Positions 16,825-25,734 are shown, counted from the first letter of the stretch. The stretch: DNA of 64,000 nucleotides from Brachybacterium sp. EE-P12 (GCF_003711805.1 NZ_QXCP01000010.1:174077-238076); one strand, 5' to 3'. Program-made: numbers and translations. Notes: generated by a model not told the origin, from the sequence alone.

Positions 16825-17397
16825 TCAGCCGGCCGGGGTCGTGACGCGGTCGTGGCTCCAGCGGCCGTCCGCGCCGCGCCGGTAGCCGATGCGCACGTGC
16901 TTGCGGTCGAGCCGGGACTGGGTGAACTCGTACCAGGCAGGCCGCAGCGCGTAGACCTGCCAGTCGGGGTTCGGGGACCCTTCGTAGCTGGGGCGGGCGG
17001 ACCAGTCGGCCTGGGAGGTCTCCTCGTCCAACGCCGCGACCGTGCCACCCACCTGCACCTGCCTGCCGCTCTCGCGCCAGAAGAAGGTCATCGCGGCGCG
17101 CGGATCGGCGGCGAGCTGCTCGCCCTTGCGGGAGGTGCGGTGGGTGGAGACGTGCAGCCCGCGCTCGTCGAGGTCCTTGAGGATCAGGGTGCGGCCGACG
17201 GGGCTGCCGTCCTCGGCGAGGGTCTGGAAGGTCATGGCGTGGGGCTGGCGCACGCCGGCCGCGATCGCATCCTCGAGCCAGGCCAGGAACAGCTCCGCCG
17301 GGTCCTCGGGGACGGCGTCCGGGGCGAGGCCGGGCATGTCCTCGGGGAAGGAGGGCAGGGCGCGGAGTCGGGCGGCGAGATCGTTCATGCCGGCCAT
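16825..17397 (-). CDS. Pyridoxamine 5'-phosphate oxidase-like flavoprotein
   Basis: A 190-residue protein with the split-barrel FMN-binding fold of PNPOx. RTLILKDLDERGLHVSTHRTSRKGEQL matches the FMN phosphate-binding block. AAMTFFWRESGRQVQVGGTVAAL matches the next strand pair. The C-terminus has the WxxxxLRP(A/S)xxEFxxxxxxRxHxRxxY pattern of PdxH-type proteins. It probably oxidises pyridoxamine/pyridoxine phosphate to PLP or acts on a related substrate. ATG at 17397 has GGGGGAG upstream. ATG at 17388 is an alternative that also has a GAGG. The gene is single. Confidence 0.82.
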   Translation of the reverse strand: MAGMNDLAARLRALPSFPEDMPGLAPDAVPEDPAELFLAWLEDAIAAGVRQPHAMTFQTLAEDGSPVGRTLILKDLDERGLHVSTHRTSRKGEQLAADPRAAMTFFWRESGRQVQVGGTVAALDEETSQADWSARPSYEGSPNPDWQVYALRPAWYEFTQSRLDRKHVRIGYRRGADGRWSHDRVTTPAG

Positions 17398-17509
17398 CCT
17401 CGCTCCCCCGGCTCGGCCCTTCAAGCCGCGTCCGACCGCTCGTCGAGCCGCGTCCGACCGCTCGCCCGGAGACCCCGCGGCCCGACGGGGCAGCTGCCCG
17501 GAGGCCCAG

Positions 17510-17647
17510 CCGAGTTCGAGCCCCTCCGGCCCGCGTCAGAACCGGCCGAGCCCGAGCCCCTCCGGCCCGTGTCAGAATCGGCCGAGCTCGAGCCCCTCCA
17601 GCCCGTGTCAGAACCAGCCGAGCCCGAGCCCCTCCAGCCCGTGTCAG
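17510..17647. repeat. 36-bp minisatellite, about four copies
   Basis: Units start at 17510, 17546, 17582 and 17618, the last slightly short. They differ from each other at a few positions only (for example CGG to CAG, and TTC/CCC/CTC in the first third). Each contains GAGCCCCTCC. There are no unique spacers between the units, so it is not a CRISPR array. Confidence 0.92.
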
Positions 17648-17698
17648 GTTCTCAGCCACTTCCGGCCCGCGAACGGCTGAGAACGGAGCATTCGCGGG
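17648..17698 (-). terminator. Interleaved inverted repeats after abgT
   Basis: Arms GTTCTCAGCC (17648-17657) and GGCTGAGAAC (17675-17684) are perfect with a 17-nt loop. A second perfect pair, CCCGCGAA (17666-17673) and TTCGCGGG (17691-17698), is interleaved with the first, so the two stems are mutually exclusive or form a pseudoknot. The element lies about 75 nt past the abgT stop. It shares a 24-nt core (17673-17696) with the element at 37000. Confidence 0.6.
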
Positions 17699-17771
17699 AG
17701 CCCGCCGTCGCATGCGCCCGCCGCCCAGCCCATGGACGGGCCCGTGCCCCGCCCCTGGACGCGCCCGCGGG

Positions 17772-19355
17772 TCAGCCCATGAAGATGCCGTTGCCGGGCC
17801 CGATCGGGAGGTCGAGGAAGAAGAAGAGCGACAGGATCAGCGTCCACACGATCCAGAACGGGATCACGAAGGGCAGCATCCGTGCCATGAGCGTGCCGAG
17901 CCCGGCGCCGGGCTCGTACTTCCGCAGCATGCCCAGCAGCACGATCATGTACGGGTTCATCGGGGTGATCACCTGGGTGGCGGAGTCGCCCACGCGGAAG
18001 GCGGCCTGGGTGAAAGCGGGCTCGTAGCCGATCAGCGCGAACATCGGCACGAACACGGCGCCCATGATCGCCCACATGCCGGAGCCGGAGATGATGAACA
18101 GGTTCAGCACGCTCGCCAGCAGGATGAACCCGATGATCGCGGCGAAGCCGGTCAGCCCCGCGCCCTCGAGCGCGGCGGCGCCGGTCACGGCGATCCAGGT
18201 GCCGATCCCGGACCAGTTGAACAGCGAGATGAAGTTGCCCAGGATGAAGGCCAGCACGATGAACGGCAGCATCTCCTTGAGCGCGTCGGACATCATCCCC
18301 ACCGCGTCGCGGGTGCTGCGCAGGGTGCCGACGATCGCGCCGTAGACCGTGCCGACCACCATGAAGTACGCGACCACGATGAACACGATCGAGTCCAGCA
18401 GCGGCGACTCAGGTAGGAAGCCGCCCTCCTCATTGCGCCAGGGCGAGCTGGGTACGAGCACCGCCACCAGCAGCAGCGCCGTGAGCAGCACTCCCGCGAG
18501 GACCGCGAACAGCAGTCCCCGGTTCTCCTTCGGGGTGAGCGCGGCGCGCATGTGCTCGGCGCTCTCGGCGGAGTCCTCCGAGCCCTCGACGGCGACCTCG
18601 TCCACCGGCACGTCCTGACGGCGCAGCCGCGGCTCGATCAGACGGTCGATGATGAAACCGGCGACGAAGCCCAGCACGAGCGAGGAGGCGATGTTGAACC
18701 ACCAGTTCGACACCGGGTTCACGGCGGTGAAGTCGTAGCCCGGCAGCGCATCCATCACGGAGGTGGTGATGCCGGCGAACAGGGCGTCGAGCGAGGTGGG
18801 GAAGATGTTCGTGGAGTAGCCGGCGCCCGCCGCGGCGAAGCCGCCCAGCAGACCGGCGACGGGGTGGCGGCCGGCGGCCTTGAACACGAGAGCAGCCAGC
18901 GGCGGGACCACCACGAAGGCGGAGTCGGCCATGATCGAGGAGATCACGCCCACGAAGCCCACCACGTACGGCAGCATCCACGCCGGCGAGGAGCCGAAGA
19001 GCTTCCGGATCCCGGCGGCGAGCAGCCCCGAGTGCTGGGCGATGCCGATCGCGAGCAGGATCGGCATCACGGTCACCAGCGGCGGGAAGCCGATGTAGTT
19101 CACGCCCAGGTTCGTGGTCAGCCAGGCGAGGCCCTCACCGGTGAACAGGCCCTTGATCGCGGTGGGCTCCTCGGAGCCGGGCACCGAGACGACCACGTCG
19201 GCCATCTCCATGCCGGTGGAGACCACGCCGGTGATCAGGAACAGGACGATGAACAGCATGAACGGTTCGGGCAGCTTGTTGCCCGCCCATTCCACCCAGT
19301 TCAGGGCCCGGTCGGTGAGGCCTGTCCTGGTGGGTTCGGTGTGCGCTGTGCTCAT
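17772..19355 (-). CDS. abgT: AbgT family p-aminobenzoyl-glutamate transporter
   Basis: A 527-residue membrane protein with about 11-12 helices and long AbgT family signatures: EWAGNKLPEPFMLFI near the N-terminus, IMADSAFVVVPPLAALVF, and the C-terminal GDSATQVITPMNPYMIVLLG. AbgT proteins take up p-aminobenzoyl-glutamate or, in MtrF/YdaH, export sulfonamides. A charged cytoplasmic loop (about 245-275) separates two halves. It lies 72 nt downstream of the M20 amidohydrolase on the same strand, which would split the imported conjugate to p-aminobenzoate and glutamate. The pairing supports an uptake role. Confidence 0.92.
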   Translation of the reverse strand: MSTAHTEPTRTGLTDRALNWVEWAGNKLPEPFMLFIVLFLITGVVSTGMEMADVVVSVPGSEEPTAIKGLFTGEGLAWLTTNLGVNYIGFPPLVTVMPILLAIGIAQHSGLLAAGIRKLFGSSPAWMLPYVVGFVGVISSIMADSAFVVVPPLAALVFKAAGRHPVAGLLGGFAAAGAGYSTNIFPTSLDALFAGITTSVMDALPGYDFTAVNPVSNWWFNIASSLVLGFVAGFIIDRLIEPRLRRQDVPVDEVAVEGSEDSAESAEHMRAALTPKENRGLLFAVLAGVLLTALLLVAVLVPSSPWRNEEGGFLPESPLLDSIVFIVVAYFMVVGTVYGAIVGTLRSTRDAVGMMSDALKEMLPFIVLAFILGNFISLFNWSGIGTWIAVTGAAALEGAGLTGFAAIIGFILLASVLNLFIISGSGMWAIMGAVFVPMFALIGYEPAFTQAAFRVGDSATQVITPMNPYMIVLLGMLRKYEPGAGLGTLMARMLPFVIPFWIVWTLILSLFFFLDLPIGPGNGIFMG

Positions 19356-19427
19356 GGGTTCTCCAGGGAGGGGACGGCGGCGTTGCCGAGGGAGCTGGCA
19401 GGTCGGGGAGAGGAGAGCGTGGGGTGG

Positions 19428-20798
19428 TCAGTCGAAGTAGGCGGGGACGTCGATCGCGCCGCCGGCGGCCTCGAACCCGTCCCGGACCGCGGCGGCGAGC
19501 GCCCGGTCGTGCAGCACGTCCAGCACGGTCGCCGCGAGGCCGTAGGCCCCGTCGGCCGCGGCGGCGCGGGCCTGCTCGGAGACCGCCGCCTGCGCGAACT
19601 CGCGGGTGTGGAGCGCGACCTCGGGGGGCGCGATCCGGATCACCGGGTGGATGCCGGGCAGGCGGTAGCTGACGTTGCCGAAGTCGGTGGAGGCGGCGAG
19701 GGAGGGCGAGACCACGCCGTGGGGCAGCGGGTCCCGGCCGCGGCGACGCTGCGCCTCGACCCAGCGCCCGGTGAGCGCCTCGTTGGTGCGCACCGGCAGG
19801 GACGGCGGGTGCTGGTCCCAGCTGATCGTGACCCCGACCCCGGCCATCAGGGCGGCGCCGCGGGCGACGTCCTCGACGCGGCGGGAGAGGTCCTTGAGGG
19901 TCTCGGGGCGCTGGGAGCGGACGTAGAGGTCGAGCTTCGCGTGATCGGGGATCACGCTCGCCCGCTCGCCGCCCTCGCGGATCACGGCGTGGATGCGGTC
20001 GGTGGGCGGGGTCTGCTGCCGCATGAGCCCGATGCCCTGGTACATGAGGCTCGCCGCGTCCAGGGCGTTGCGCCCCATGTACGGCTGGGCGGAGGCGTGG
20101 GCGGTGTGGCCGTGGAACTCGACGGTCAGGGTGCGGCGGCCCAGCCAGGTCTGATCGGCGAGGTCGTAGCCGTAGGGGTGGGCCATCACCGCGGCGTCCA
20201 GACCCTCGAAGGCGCCCTCGCGGGCCAGGTGCTCCTTGCCGGTGTGCCCCTCCTCGGCGGGGGTGCCGAGGAGCACGACACGCCCCGGCACGGCCGACGG
20301 GTCCTCCTTCGCGAGGGCGGCCAGGGCCAGGAAGGCGCCCAGGCCCATCACCGCGATGACGTTGTGGCCGCAGCCGTGGCCGATGCCCGGCAGCGCGTCG
20401 TACTCGGCGAGGATCGCGAAGGTCGGCGCGTCCGGGACGTCCCCGCCCTCGCCGACGATCTCGGCGCGCAGCGCGGTGTCCAGCCCGTGCACGCCGAGCT
20501 GCGCCTCGACGCCGTGGCCGGCGAGGACAGCCGCGATCGCGGCGACGGAGCGGTGCTCCTCGAAGGCGACCTCGGGGTGCTCGGCGAGATCGATCATCAC
20601 CTCGACCAGCTCCGGGCCGAGCTCGTCGACCTGCTCCTCGAGCCGGGTGCGCAGCGCGGCGGGCGCGCCGACGTGGTCGGAGCCGGGGTGGGACTGCGTG
20701 CGCAGCGCCGCCTCCCGCTCCTCGTCGAGCTGGTGAAGGTATGCGGTGGACGGCTCGGTCGGGGTGGCCCCGAGCGGCACGCGGGACGGTTCTGACAT
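19428..20798 (-). CDS. M20 metal-dependent amidohydrolase (AbgB-like)
   Basis: A 456-residue M20 peptidase/amidohydrolase. The metal site is visible in ILAEYDALPGIGHGCGHN (Asp134, His141, Cys143, His145) and GTPAEEGHTGK (catalytic Glu182, metal Glu183). The dimerisation domain follows (about 225-340). The HGCGHN form marks the aminoacylase/AbgB branch, which hydrolyses N-acyl or aminobenzoyl amino-acid conjugates. With AbgT downstream it probably cleaves p-aminobenzoyl-glutamate. E. coli AbgA, the partner subunit, has no counterpart here. The ATG at 20798 has only a weak AGG upstream, so a slightly different start is possible. Confidence 0.88.
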   Translation of the reverse strand: MSEPSRVPLGATPTEPSTAYLHQLDEEREAALRTQSHPGSDHVGAPAALRTRLEEQVDELGPELVEVMIDLAEHPEVAFEEHRSVAAIAAVLAGHGVEAQLGVHGLDTALRAEIVGEGGDVPDAPTFAILAEYDALPGIGHGCGHNVIAVMGLGAFLALAALAKEDPSAVPGRVVLLGTPAEEGHTGKEHLAREGAFEGLDAAVMAHPYGYDLADQTWLGRRTLTVEFHGHTAHASAQPYMGRNALDAASLMYQGIGLMRQQTPPTDRIHAVIREGGERASVIPDHAKLDLYVRSQRPETLKDLSRRVEDVARGAALMAGVGVTISWDQHPPSLPVRTNEALTGRWVEAQRRRGRDPLPHGVVSPSLAASTDFGNVSYRLPGIHPVIRIAPPEVALHTREFAQAAVSEQARAAAADGAYGLAATVLDVLHDRALAAAVRDGFEAAGGAIDVPAYFD

Positions 20799-20966
20799 GA
20801 GCCTGAGCGTAGCCGTCGGCCCGGGTGTGCCGCCTCGCGCCTGCTGCCCGTTGCGATGTCGTGACATGCGCGGTGACGGGAAGGGACTCCCGCTCCTCCG
20901 CCGCCGTCGGCACCGGCGTAGCGTGCAGACAGCGCCCCTCGTCCCCTCGTGAGAAGAGGCCACTCC

Positions 20967-21866
20967 ATGTCACAGCTCAGCGAACTGATCTCCCCGTCCA
21001 CGATCCTCCTCGACGCCGACGCCGCCGACTGGCGCGAGGCGATCCGCGTCTCCGGCGATCTGCTCGTCTCCGTCGACGCCACCGACCCCGCCTACACCGA
21101 GGCGATGGTCCGCACCGTCGAGGAGCACGGCCCATATATCGTCATCGCCCCCGGCTTCGCGCTCGCGCACTCCCGGCCCGATGCCTCGGTGCAGCGCACG
21201 GCGATGTCCTTCGTGCGGCTGACCTCACCGGTCGCCTTCGGCAATGCGGCGAACGACCCTGTCACCCTGGTCATGGCGCTCGCCGCGGCCGACAGCTCGG
21301 CGCATCGGGCGGCGCTCGCGGCCCTGGCCGGGGTGCTCGCCGATCCGGAGGGCCGACGCGCGCTCGACGAGGCGCGGACGCCGCAGGAGGTGCTCGCCGC
21401 GCTCGGCGCCGACGAGGGGTCGGAGGGCGGGACTGCGCCGTCCCAGGCGCCCTCGAGCTCCGGCTCCGCGCCATCGCCCTCGAACACCGACTCCTCGGCC
21501 GACGGGGCGGGCGCTGCCTCGTCGGCCGGGCCCTCCGCCGCGAGCACTGCCTCGCCCGTCGGCCCCGACGTCGTCCCGTCGAAGAAGCTCCTGCTCACGG
21601 TGTGCGGGAACGGGCTCGGCACCAGCCTGTTCCTGAAGAACACGGCCGAGCAGGTCCTGGATCGCTGGGGCTGGTCCTCGCACCTGGACGTGCAGGCCAC
21701 CGACACGATCTCCGCCAAGGGCCGGGCGAAGGACTCCGATGCGATCCTCACCTCCGGCGCGATCGCGGACACGCTCGGCGAGGTGGGGGTGCGCGTCGAG
21801 GTGATCGAGAACTTCACCTCCCAGGCGGAGGTCGACGCGGCCCTGCGCCGCATCTACGCCCTCTGA
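20967..21866 (+). CDS. PTS EIIA-EIIB fusion, ascorbate (Ula/Sga) type
   Basis: A 299-residue two-domain phosphocarrier. The EIIA domain (about 1-148) belongs to the PTS_EIIA_2 fold with active His68 in GFALAHSRP. A Ser/Ala/Pro-rich linker (about 150-203) follows. The C-terminal EIIB domain is of SgaB/UlaB type with active Cys213 in LLTVCGNGLGTS. Phosphate passes from HPr to His68, then Cys213, then to sugar carried by the EIIC 46 nt downstream. UlaB and UlaC are separate in E. coli and fused here. ATG at 20967 is preceded by GAAGAGG. The usual Ula catabolic enzymes are not nearby, so the sugar is uncertain. Confidence 0.9.
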   Translation: MSQLSELISPSTILLDADAADWREAIRVSGDLLVSVDATDPAYTEAMVRTVEEHGPYIVIAPGFALAHSRPDASVQRTAMSFVRLTSPVAFGNAANDPVTLVMALAAADSSAHRAALAALAGVLADPEGRRALDEARTPQEVLAALGADEGSEGGTAPSQAPSSSGSAPSPSNTDSSADGAGAASSAGPSAASTASPVGPDVVPSKKLLLTVCGNGLGTSLFLKNTAEQVLDRWGWSSHLDVQATDTISAKGRAKDSDAILTSGAIADTLGEVGVRVEVIENFTSQAEVDAALRRIYAL

Positions 21867-21912
21867 CCTGCGCTGTCCCTGATCCCACGCCCCCACTCCC
21901 CGGAGAAACATC

Positions 21913-23502
21913 ATGAACGTGCTCGTCACGATCGCCGAGTTCCTCGTCAACGAGGTGCTCTCCGTCCCCGCCTATCTCATCGGCATCATCACCGCGATCG
22001 GTCTGATCGCGCTGCGCAAGTCCGTCGGCCAGGTGGCCGGCGGCGCGCTGAAGGCCGTGCTCGGCTTCCTGCTCATCGGAGCCGGCGCCACGCTCGTCAC
22101 CGCCTCCCTCACGCCGCTGGGGGTGATGATCCAGGGCGCGCTCGGCGCGCAGGGCGTCGTCCCCACGAACGAGGCGATCGCCGGCATCGCGCAGGAGGAG
22201 TTCGGCGCGCAGGTGGCGTGGCTGATGATCCTCGGCTTCGTGGTCGCGATCCTGCTCGCGCGCTTCACGCCGCTGCGCTACGTCTTCCTCACCGGCCACC
22301 ACCTGCTGTTCATGGCCACCCTGATCACGATCGTCATGGCCTCGGCGGGGATGCCCACCGTGGTCGTGGTGGTGCTCGGCGCGGCGCTGCTGGGCATCCT
22401 CATGGTGTCCCTGCCGGCCCTCGCCCAGCCCTGGACCCGCCGCATCTCCGGCGACGACTCGATCGCGATCGGCCACTTCGGCACCGCCGGGTACATCGCC
22501 GCCGGCGCCGTCGGCCGCCTGGTGGACCCGAAGGGCCGCAGCCGCTCCACCGAGGACCTCAAGGTCCCCGAGTCGCTGCGCTTCCTGCGCGACTCCATGG
22601 TCGCCACCGCCCTGTCGATGGTGCTGATGTACCTCGTGGTCGCGGTGGTGTTCCTGGCGCGCGCCGGGCGGGGGACCGCCTTCGAGGCCTTCGACGGCGG
22701 GGCCACCGGGGTGGGCAACTACCTCATGCAGTCGGTGACCCAGGGTCTGCAGTTCGGCATCGCGGTCGCGGTGATCCTGTTCGGCGTGCGCACGATCCTC
22801 GGCGAGCTGGTCCCCGCCTTCCAGGGCATCGCCGCGAAGGTCGTGCCCGGCGCTATCCCGGCGCTGGACGCCCCGATCGTGTTCCCCTACGCCCAGAACG
22901 CGGTGCTGATCGGGTTCCTCTCCAGCTTCGCCGGCGGACTCGTGGGGCTTCTGGTCCTCGGCACCTGGCTGGGCCCGACGCTCGGGCTCGCGCTCATCCT
23001 GCCGGGGCTGGTGCCGCACTTCTTCACCGGCGGCGCTGCGGGCGTGTACGGCAATGCGACCGGTGGCAGGCGCGGCGCGGTCGCGGGCGGGTTCGTCAAC
23101 GGCCTGCTGGTCACCTTCCTGCCCGCCCTGCTGCTGAAGGTGCTGGGCACCTTCGGCTCGGCGAACACCACCTTCGGCGACACCGATTTCGGCTGGTTCG
23201 GCATCCTGATCGGGTACTCGGCCCGCGCCGGGGTGCTGCCGGGGATCGTGCTGCTGGTCGTCGTCGGCGCCGTGCTCCTCGGCGGCGCGATCCTCATGCA
23301 GCGCCGGGCGGTGGACGCCGGCTGGGACCCCTCGCCCTTCCGCGCCCCCGTCGGCGCCGCCGCCGGGGCGGAGGGAGGCGGCGGTGCCGACGAGCGGTCG
23401 GACGCCGCAGCCGGAGGCCCCACCGCACCACGCTCCGGGAGCACCCACCCGAGGGTCGCCCCGCCCGTCGGCGCACCGACTCCCCCACCGCCGCCGGAGT
23501 GA
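21913..23502 (+). CDS. PTS EIIC, ascorbate/UlaA family
   Basis: A 529-residue membrane permease with about 11-12 helices of the UlaA/SgaT family. Family-like segments include PAYLIGIITAIGLIALRKS at the start, RYVFLTGHHLLFMA, and the central APIVFPYAQNAVLIGFLSSF. It transports and co-phosphorylates its substrate with the EIIAB fusion upstream. The C-terminal 75 residues are Gly/Ala/Pro-rich and probably disordered, which is longer than in the family. ATG at 21913 follows GGAG. L-ascorbate is the default family substrate, but without lactonase and decarboxylase genes nearby a different sugar acid is possible. Confidence 0.9.
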   Translation: MNVLVTIAEFLVNEVLSVPAYLIGIITAIGLIALRKSVGQVAGGALKAVLGFLLIGAGATLVTASLTPLGVMIQGALGAQGVVPTNEAIAGIAQEEFGAQVAWLMILGFVVAILLARFTPLRYVFLTGHHLLFMATLITIVMASAGMPTVVVVVLGAALLGILMVSLPALAQPWTRRISGDDSIAIGHFGTAGYIAAGAVGRLVDPKGRSRSTEDLKVPESLRFLRDSMVATALSMVLMYLVVAVVFLARAGRGTAFEAFDGGATGVGNYLMQSVTQGLQFGIAVAVILFGVRTILGELVPAFQGIAAKVVPGAIPALDAPIVFPYAQNAVLIGFLSSFAGGLVGLLVLGTWLGPTLGLALILPGLVPHFFTGGAAGVYGNATGGRRGAVAGGFVNGLLVTFLPALLLKVLGTFGSANTTFGDTDFGWFGILIGYSARAGVLPGIVLLVVVGAVLLGGAILMQRRAVDAGWDPSPFRAPVGAAAGAEGGGGADERSDAAAGGPTAPRSGSTHPRVAPPVGAPTPPPPPE

Positions 23503-23741
23503 CCGCGGGCCGACCCGCCCCGCACGCGTCCACCCCTCGGGACGGTACGATCCCCCCACGGCGCCTCCCGCGGCGATCCCGCTCGGCGCCGCCCGTCGGT
23601 CCGCTCACCCCTGCGGTCCGGGCCGCCTCCCAGCGGCCGTCGTGCCGTCGTCCCTCCGTCGGCGCATCTTCCCCGGGTCGCCGACGTCGTCGACCCCTCT
23701 CCCCCGCGCCCTGACCGGCGCAGCTCACCCGGAGGCTCATC

Positions 23742-25385
23742 GTGAGTGCACCAACCTCATCCGCCGGCGCCGCCACACAGAGCGCCGATCGCGGTGCGTT
23801 CCGCGGCCGCACCGCCTTCATCTTCGCGGCGATCGGCTCCGCCGTCGGACTCGGCAACATCTGGCGCTTCCCCGCGGTCGCCTACGACAACGGCGGCGGC
23901 GCGTTCATCCTGCCGTATCTGGTCGCGCTGCTGACCGCCGGCATCCCGCTGCTGTTCCTCGACTACGCGATCGGCCACCGCTGGCGCGGCTCGGCTCCCG
24001 CTGCCTGGCGCCGCTTCCGCCGCTGGACCGAGTTCATCGGCTGGTGGCAGGTGCTGATCGCCCTGATCATCGCGCTGTACTACGCGCTGATCCTGGCGTG
24101 GGCGACGAACTACACGGTCTTCTCCCTGGACCAGCGCTGGGGCGATGACGCGGGCGGTTTTTTCGACGAGTACACCCAGGCGCTCGGCGGCGCCGATGTG
24201 CACGTCTCGTTCGACTATGTGCCCGCCGTGCTGATCTCCATGCTCGTGGTATGGCTCGCGGTGATCATCGTGATGGCCCTCGGCGTGCAGAAGGGCATCG
24301 CGGCGAGCTCGATCATCTTCATCCCGCTGCTCGTGGTGATGTTCGTGATCCTGGTGGTGCGCTCCCTGTTCCTTCCCGGCGCGCTCGACGGCCTGGACGC
24401 CTTCTTCCGACCCCACTGGGGCGCCTTGCTGGACCCCGCCGTGTGGATCGCCGCCTACGGGCAGATCTTCTTCTCCCTCTCGGTGGCCTTCGGCATCATG
24501 CTCACCTACGCCTCCTACTTGAAGAAGAAGACGGACCTGACCGGTTCCGGCCTCGTGGTCGGCTTCGCGAACTCCGGCTTCGAGATCCTGTGCGGGATCG
24601 GCGTGTTCTCCGCGCTGGGCTTCATGGCCCAGGCGCAGGGCGTCGCGATCGACGAGGTCGTCGCCGACGGCGTGGGCCTCGCCTTCATCGCCTTCCCGAC
24701 GATCATCTCCGAGGCCCCGGCCGGTGCGCTGATCGGCGTGCTGTTCTTCGGCTCGCTGGTGCTGGCCGGCTTCACCTCGCTGATCTCGATCGTCGAGGTG
24801 GTGATCGCCGCGGTCCAGGACAAGTTCGGCCTCGCCCGCATCCCCTCCACCCTGCTGGTGTGCGTGCCGATCGCGGTGGTCTCCACCGTGCTGTTCTCCA
24901 CCACGATGGGACTGCCGCTGCTGGACGTGATGGACAAGTGGGCCAACGAGTACGGCATCGTCGCGGCGGCGCTGGTCTCCTCGCTGACCGTCGCCTACGT
25001 GCTGCGCGGCCTGCCCACCCTGCGCGACCACCTGAACTACCGCGGCAGCTTCCACATCGGGCGCTGGTGGTACGCGTGCGTCGCGGTCATCGCCCCGCTC
25101 GTGCTCGGCGTCTCCCTGGTGGGCGGCACCCTCGACCTCGTCACCAGCGGCACAACCCATTCCGGGTACCCAGGCTGGTTCAACTTCGTGTTCGGCTGGA
25201 TGATGGCGATCGGGCTGGTGGTCATCGCGATCGCGCTCTCGCTGATCCCGTGGCCGGCCGGCTCGAACCTGCACAAGGCCGACTCCGACGGCGATCCGAT
25301 CGCCCCCGAGGTGGTCGCCGGTCAGGGCCTGGTCGCCCGTCCCGAGGCGACCACGCCGCACGAGCTCCGCTCCGCCGGGCGCTGA
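23742..25385 (+). CDS. metP: MetP, Na+-dependent methionine/alanine symporter (NSS family)
   Basis: A 547-residue neurotransmitter:sodium symporter homologue with 12 helices. The first helix has the unwound-region signature AIGSAVGLGNIWRFP, and the Na+ site helices 6-8 carry AYGQIFFSLSVAFGIMLTYASYL and FTSLISIVE. Downstream after 120 nt lies the small membrane protein MetS. In Corynebacterium MetP and MetS together form a low-affinity methionine and alanine importer. The start is GTG at 23742 with GGAGG 6 nt upstream. A dedicated MetNIQ importer also occurs at 34.5 kb, so this genome has two methionine routes. Confidence 0.9.
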   Translation: MSAPTSSAGAATQSADRGAFRGRTAFIFAAIGSAVGLGNIWRFPAVAYDNGGGAFILPYLVALLTAGIPLLFLDYAIGHRWRGSAPAAWRRFRRWTEFIGWWQVLIALIIALYYALILAWATNYTVFSLDQRWGDDAGGFFDEYTQALGGADVHVSFDYVPAVLISMLVVWLAVIIVMALGVQKGIAASSIIFIPLLVVMFVILVVRSLFLPGALDGLDAFFRPHWGALLDPAVWIAAYGQIFFSLSVAFGIMLTYASYLKKKTDLTGSGLVVGFANSGFEILCGIGVFSALGFMAQAQGVAIDEVVADGVGLAFIAFPTIISEAPAGALIGVLFFGSLVLAGFTSLISIVEVVIAAVQDKFGLARIPSTLLVCVPIAVVSTVLFSTTMGLPLLDVMDKWANEYGIVAAALVSSLTVAYVLRGLPTLRDHLNYRGSFHIGRWWYACVAVIAPLVLGVSLVGGTLDLVTSGTTHSGYPGWFNFVFGWMMAIGLVVIAIALSLIPWPAGSNLHKADSDGDPIAPEVVAGQGLVARPEATTPHELRSAGR

Positions 25386-25505
25386 GCGGTCGGGACGGGC
25401 GGGACCTCCGCCCGCCCCGGCTCCTCCGCTTCCCGTCCTGATCGCCCGCTCCCACCCCTGTCTCACGTCCGGCCGTGCGTCGGGCCCGTCCCCTCAGGAG
25501 GGATC

Positions 25506-25619
25506 ATGTCCATCCCCGCCATCCTCATGATGATCGTCGCGATCGTCACCGTCTGGGGCGGCCTCGTCGCCGCCGTCATCAACCTCCGCAGCCACCCCGA
25601 GGCGCCCGAGGACGAGTGA
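25506..25619 (+). CDS. metS: MetS, small subunit of the MetP symporter
   Basis: A 37-residue protein with a single hydrophobic helix (about 4-25, ILMMIVAIVTVWGGLVAAVI) and an acidic tail (PEAPEDE). ATG at 25506 has a perfect AGGAGG with 4-nt spacing. The length, topology and position directly after metP match MetS, which is required for MetP activity in Corynebacterium. It is easily missed because of its size. The transcript probably ends at the strong inverted repeat 63 nt downstream. Confidence 0.88.
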   Translation: MSIPAILMMIVAIVTVWGGLVAAVINLRSHPEAPEDE

Positions 25620-25681
25620 GCCCGGGCTGCGGCGCCCTCCCCACCACGCCCCCGGGTCGGCCCCTGCGACGTCCGGCGGGC

Positions 25682-25734
25682 ATCCCGTCAGAAGTGTCGG
25701 AATCGGACCTCCATGACGACACTTCTGACGGGAT
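25682..25734. terminator. Perfect 18-bp inverted repeat, bidirectional terminator
   Basis: ATCCCGTCAGAAGTGTCG (25682-25699) and its exact complement (25717-25734) flank a 17-nt loop. It sits between the convergent metPS and ECF-transporter operons. The arms are longer than most terminators and no U-tract follows. Confidence 0.7.

Larger units (their letters stand above)
17398..17771. other. 374-nt intergenic region with minisatellite
   Basis: Between two minus-strand genes. It contains a 19-bp direct repeat (17424-17442 and 17446-17464), a 36-bp tandem array (17510-17647) and an inverted-repeat element (17648-17698). Both strands are open through the array because the unit is a multiple of three, but no ribosome site or known domain is present, so I do not call a gene. 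Confidence 0.55.

Noticed and set aside
17510..17647. CRISPR-like repeats
   Set aside because: The 36-bp units are directly adjacent with no spacers, and no cas genes are present.
16852..18027. Plus-strand repeat-containing protein with 12-residue repeats
   Set aside because: It has no ribosome site, starts antisense to the PNPOx-like gene, and exists only because the repeat unit is a multiple of three.
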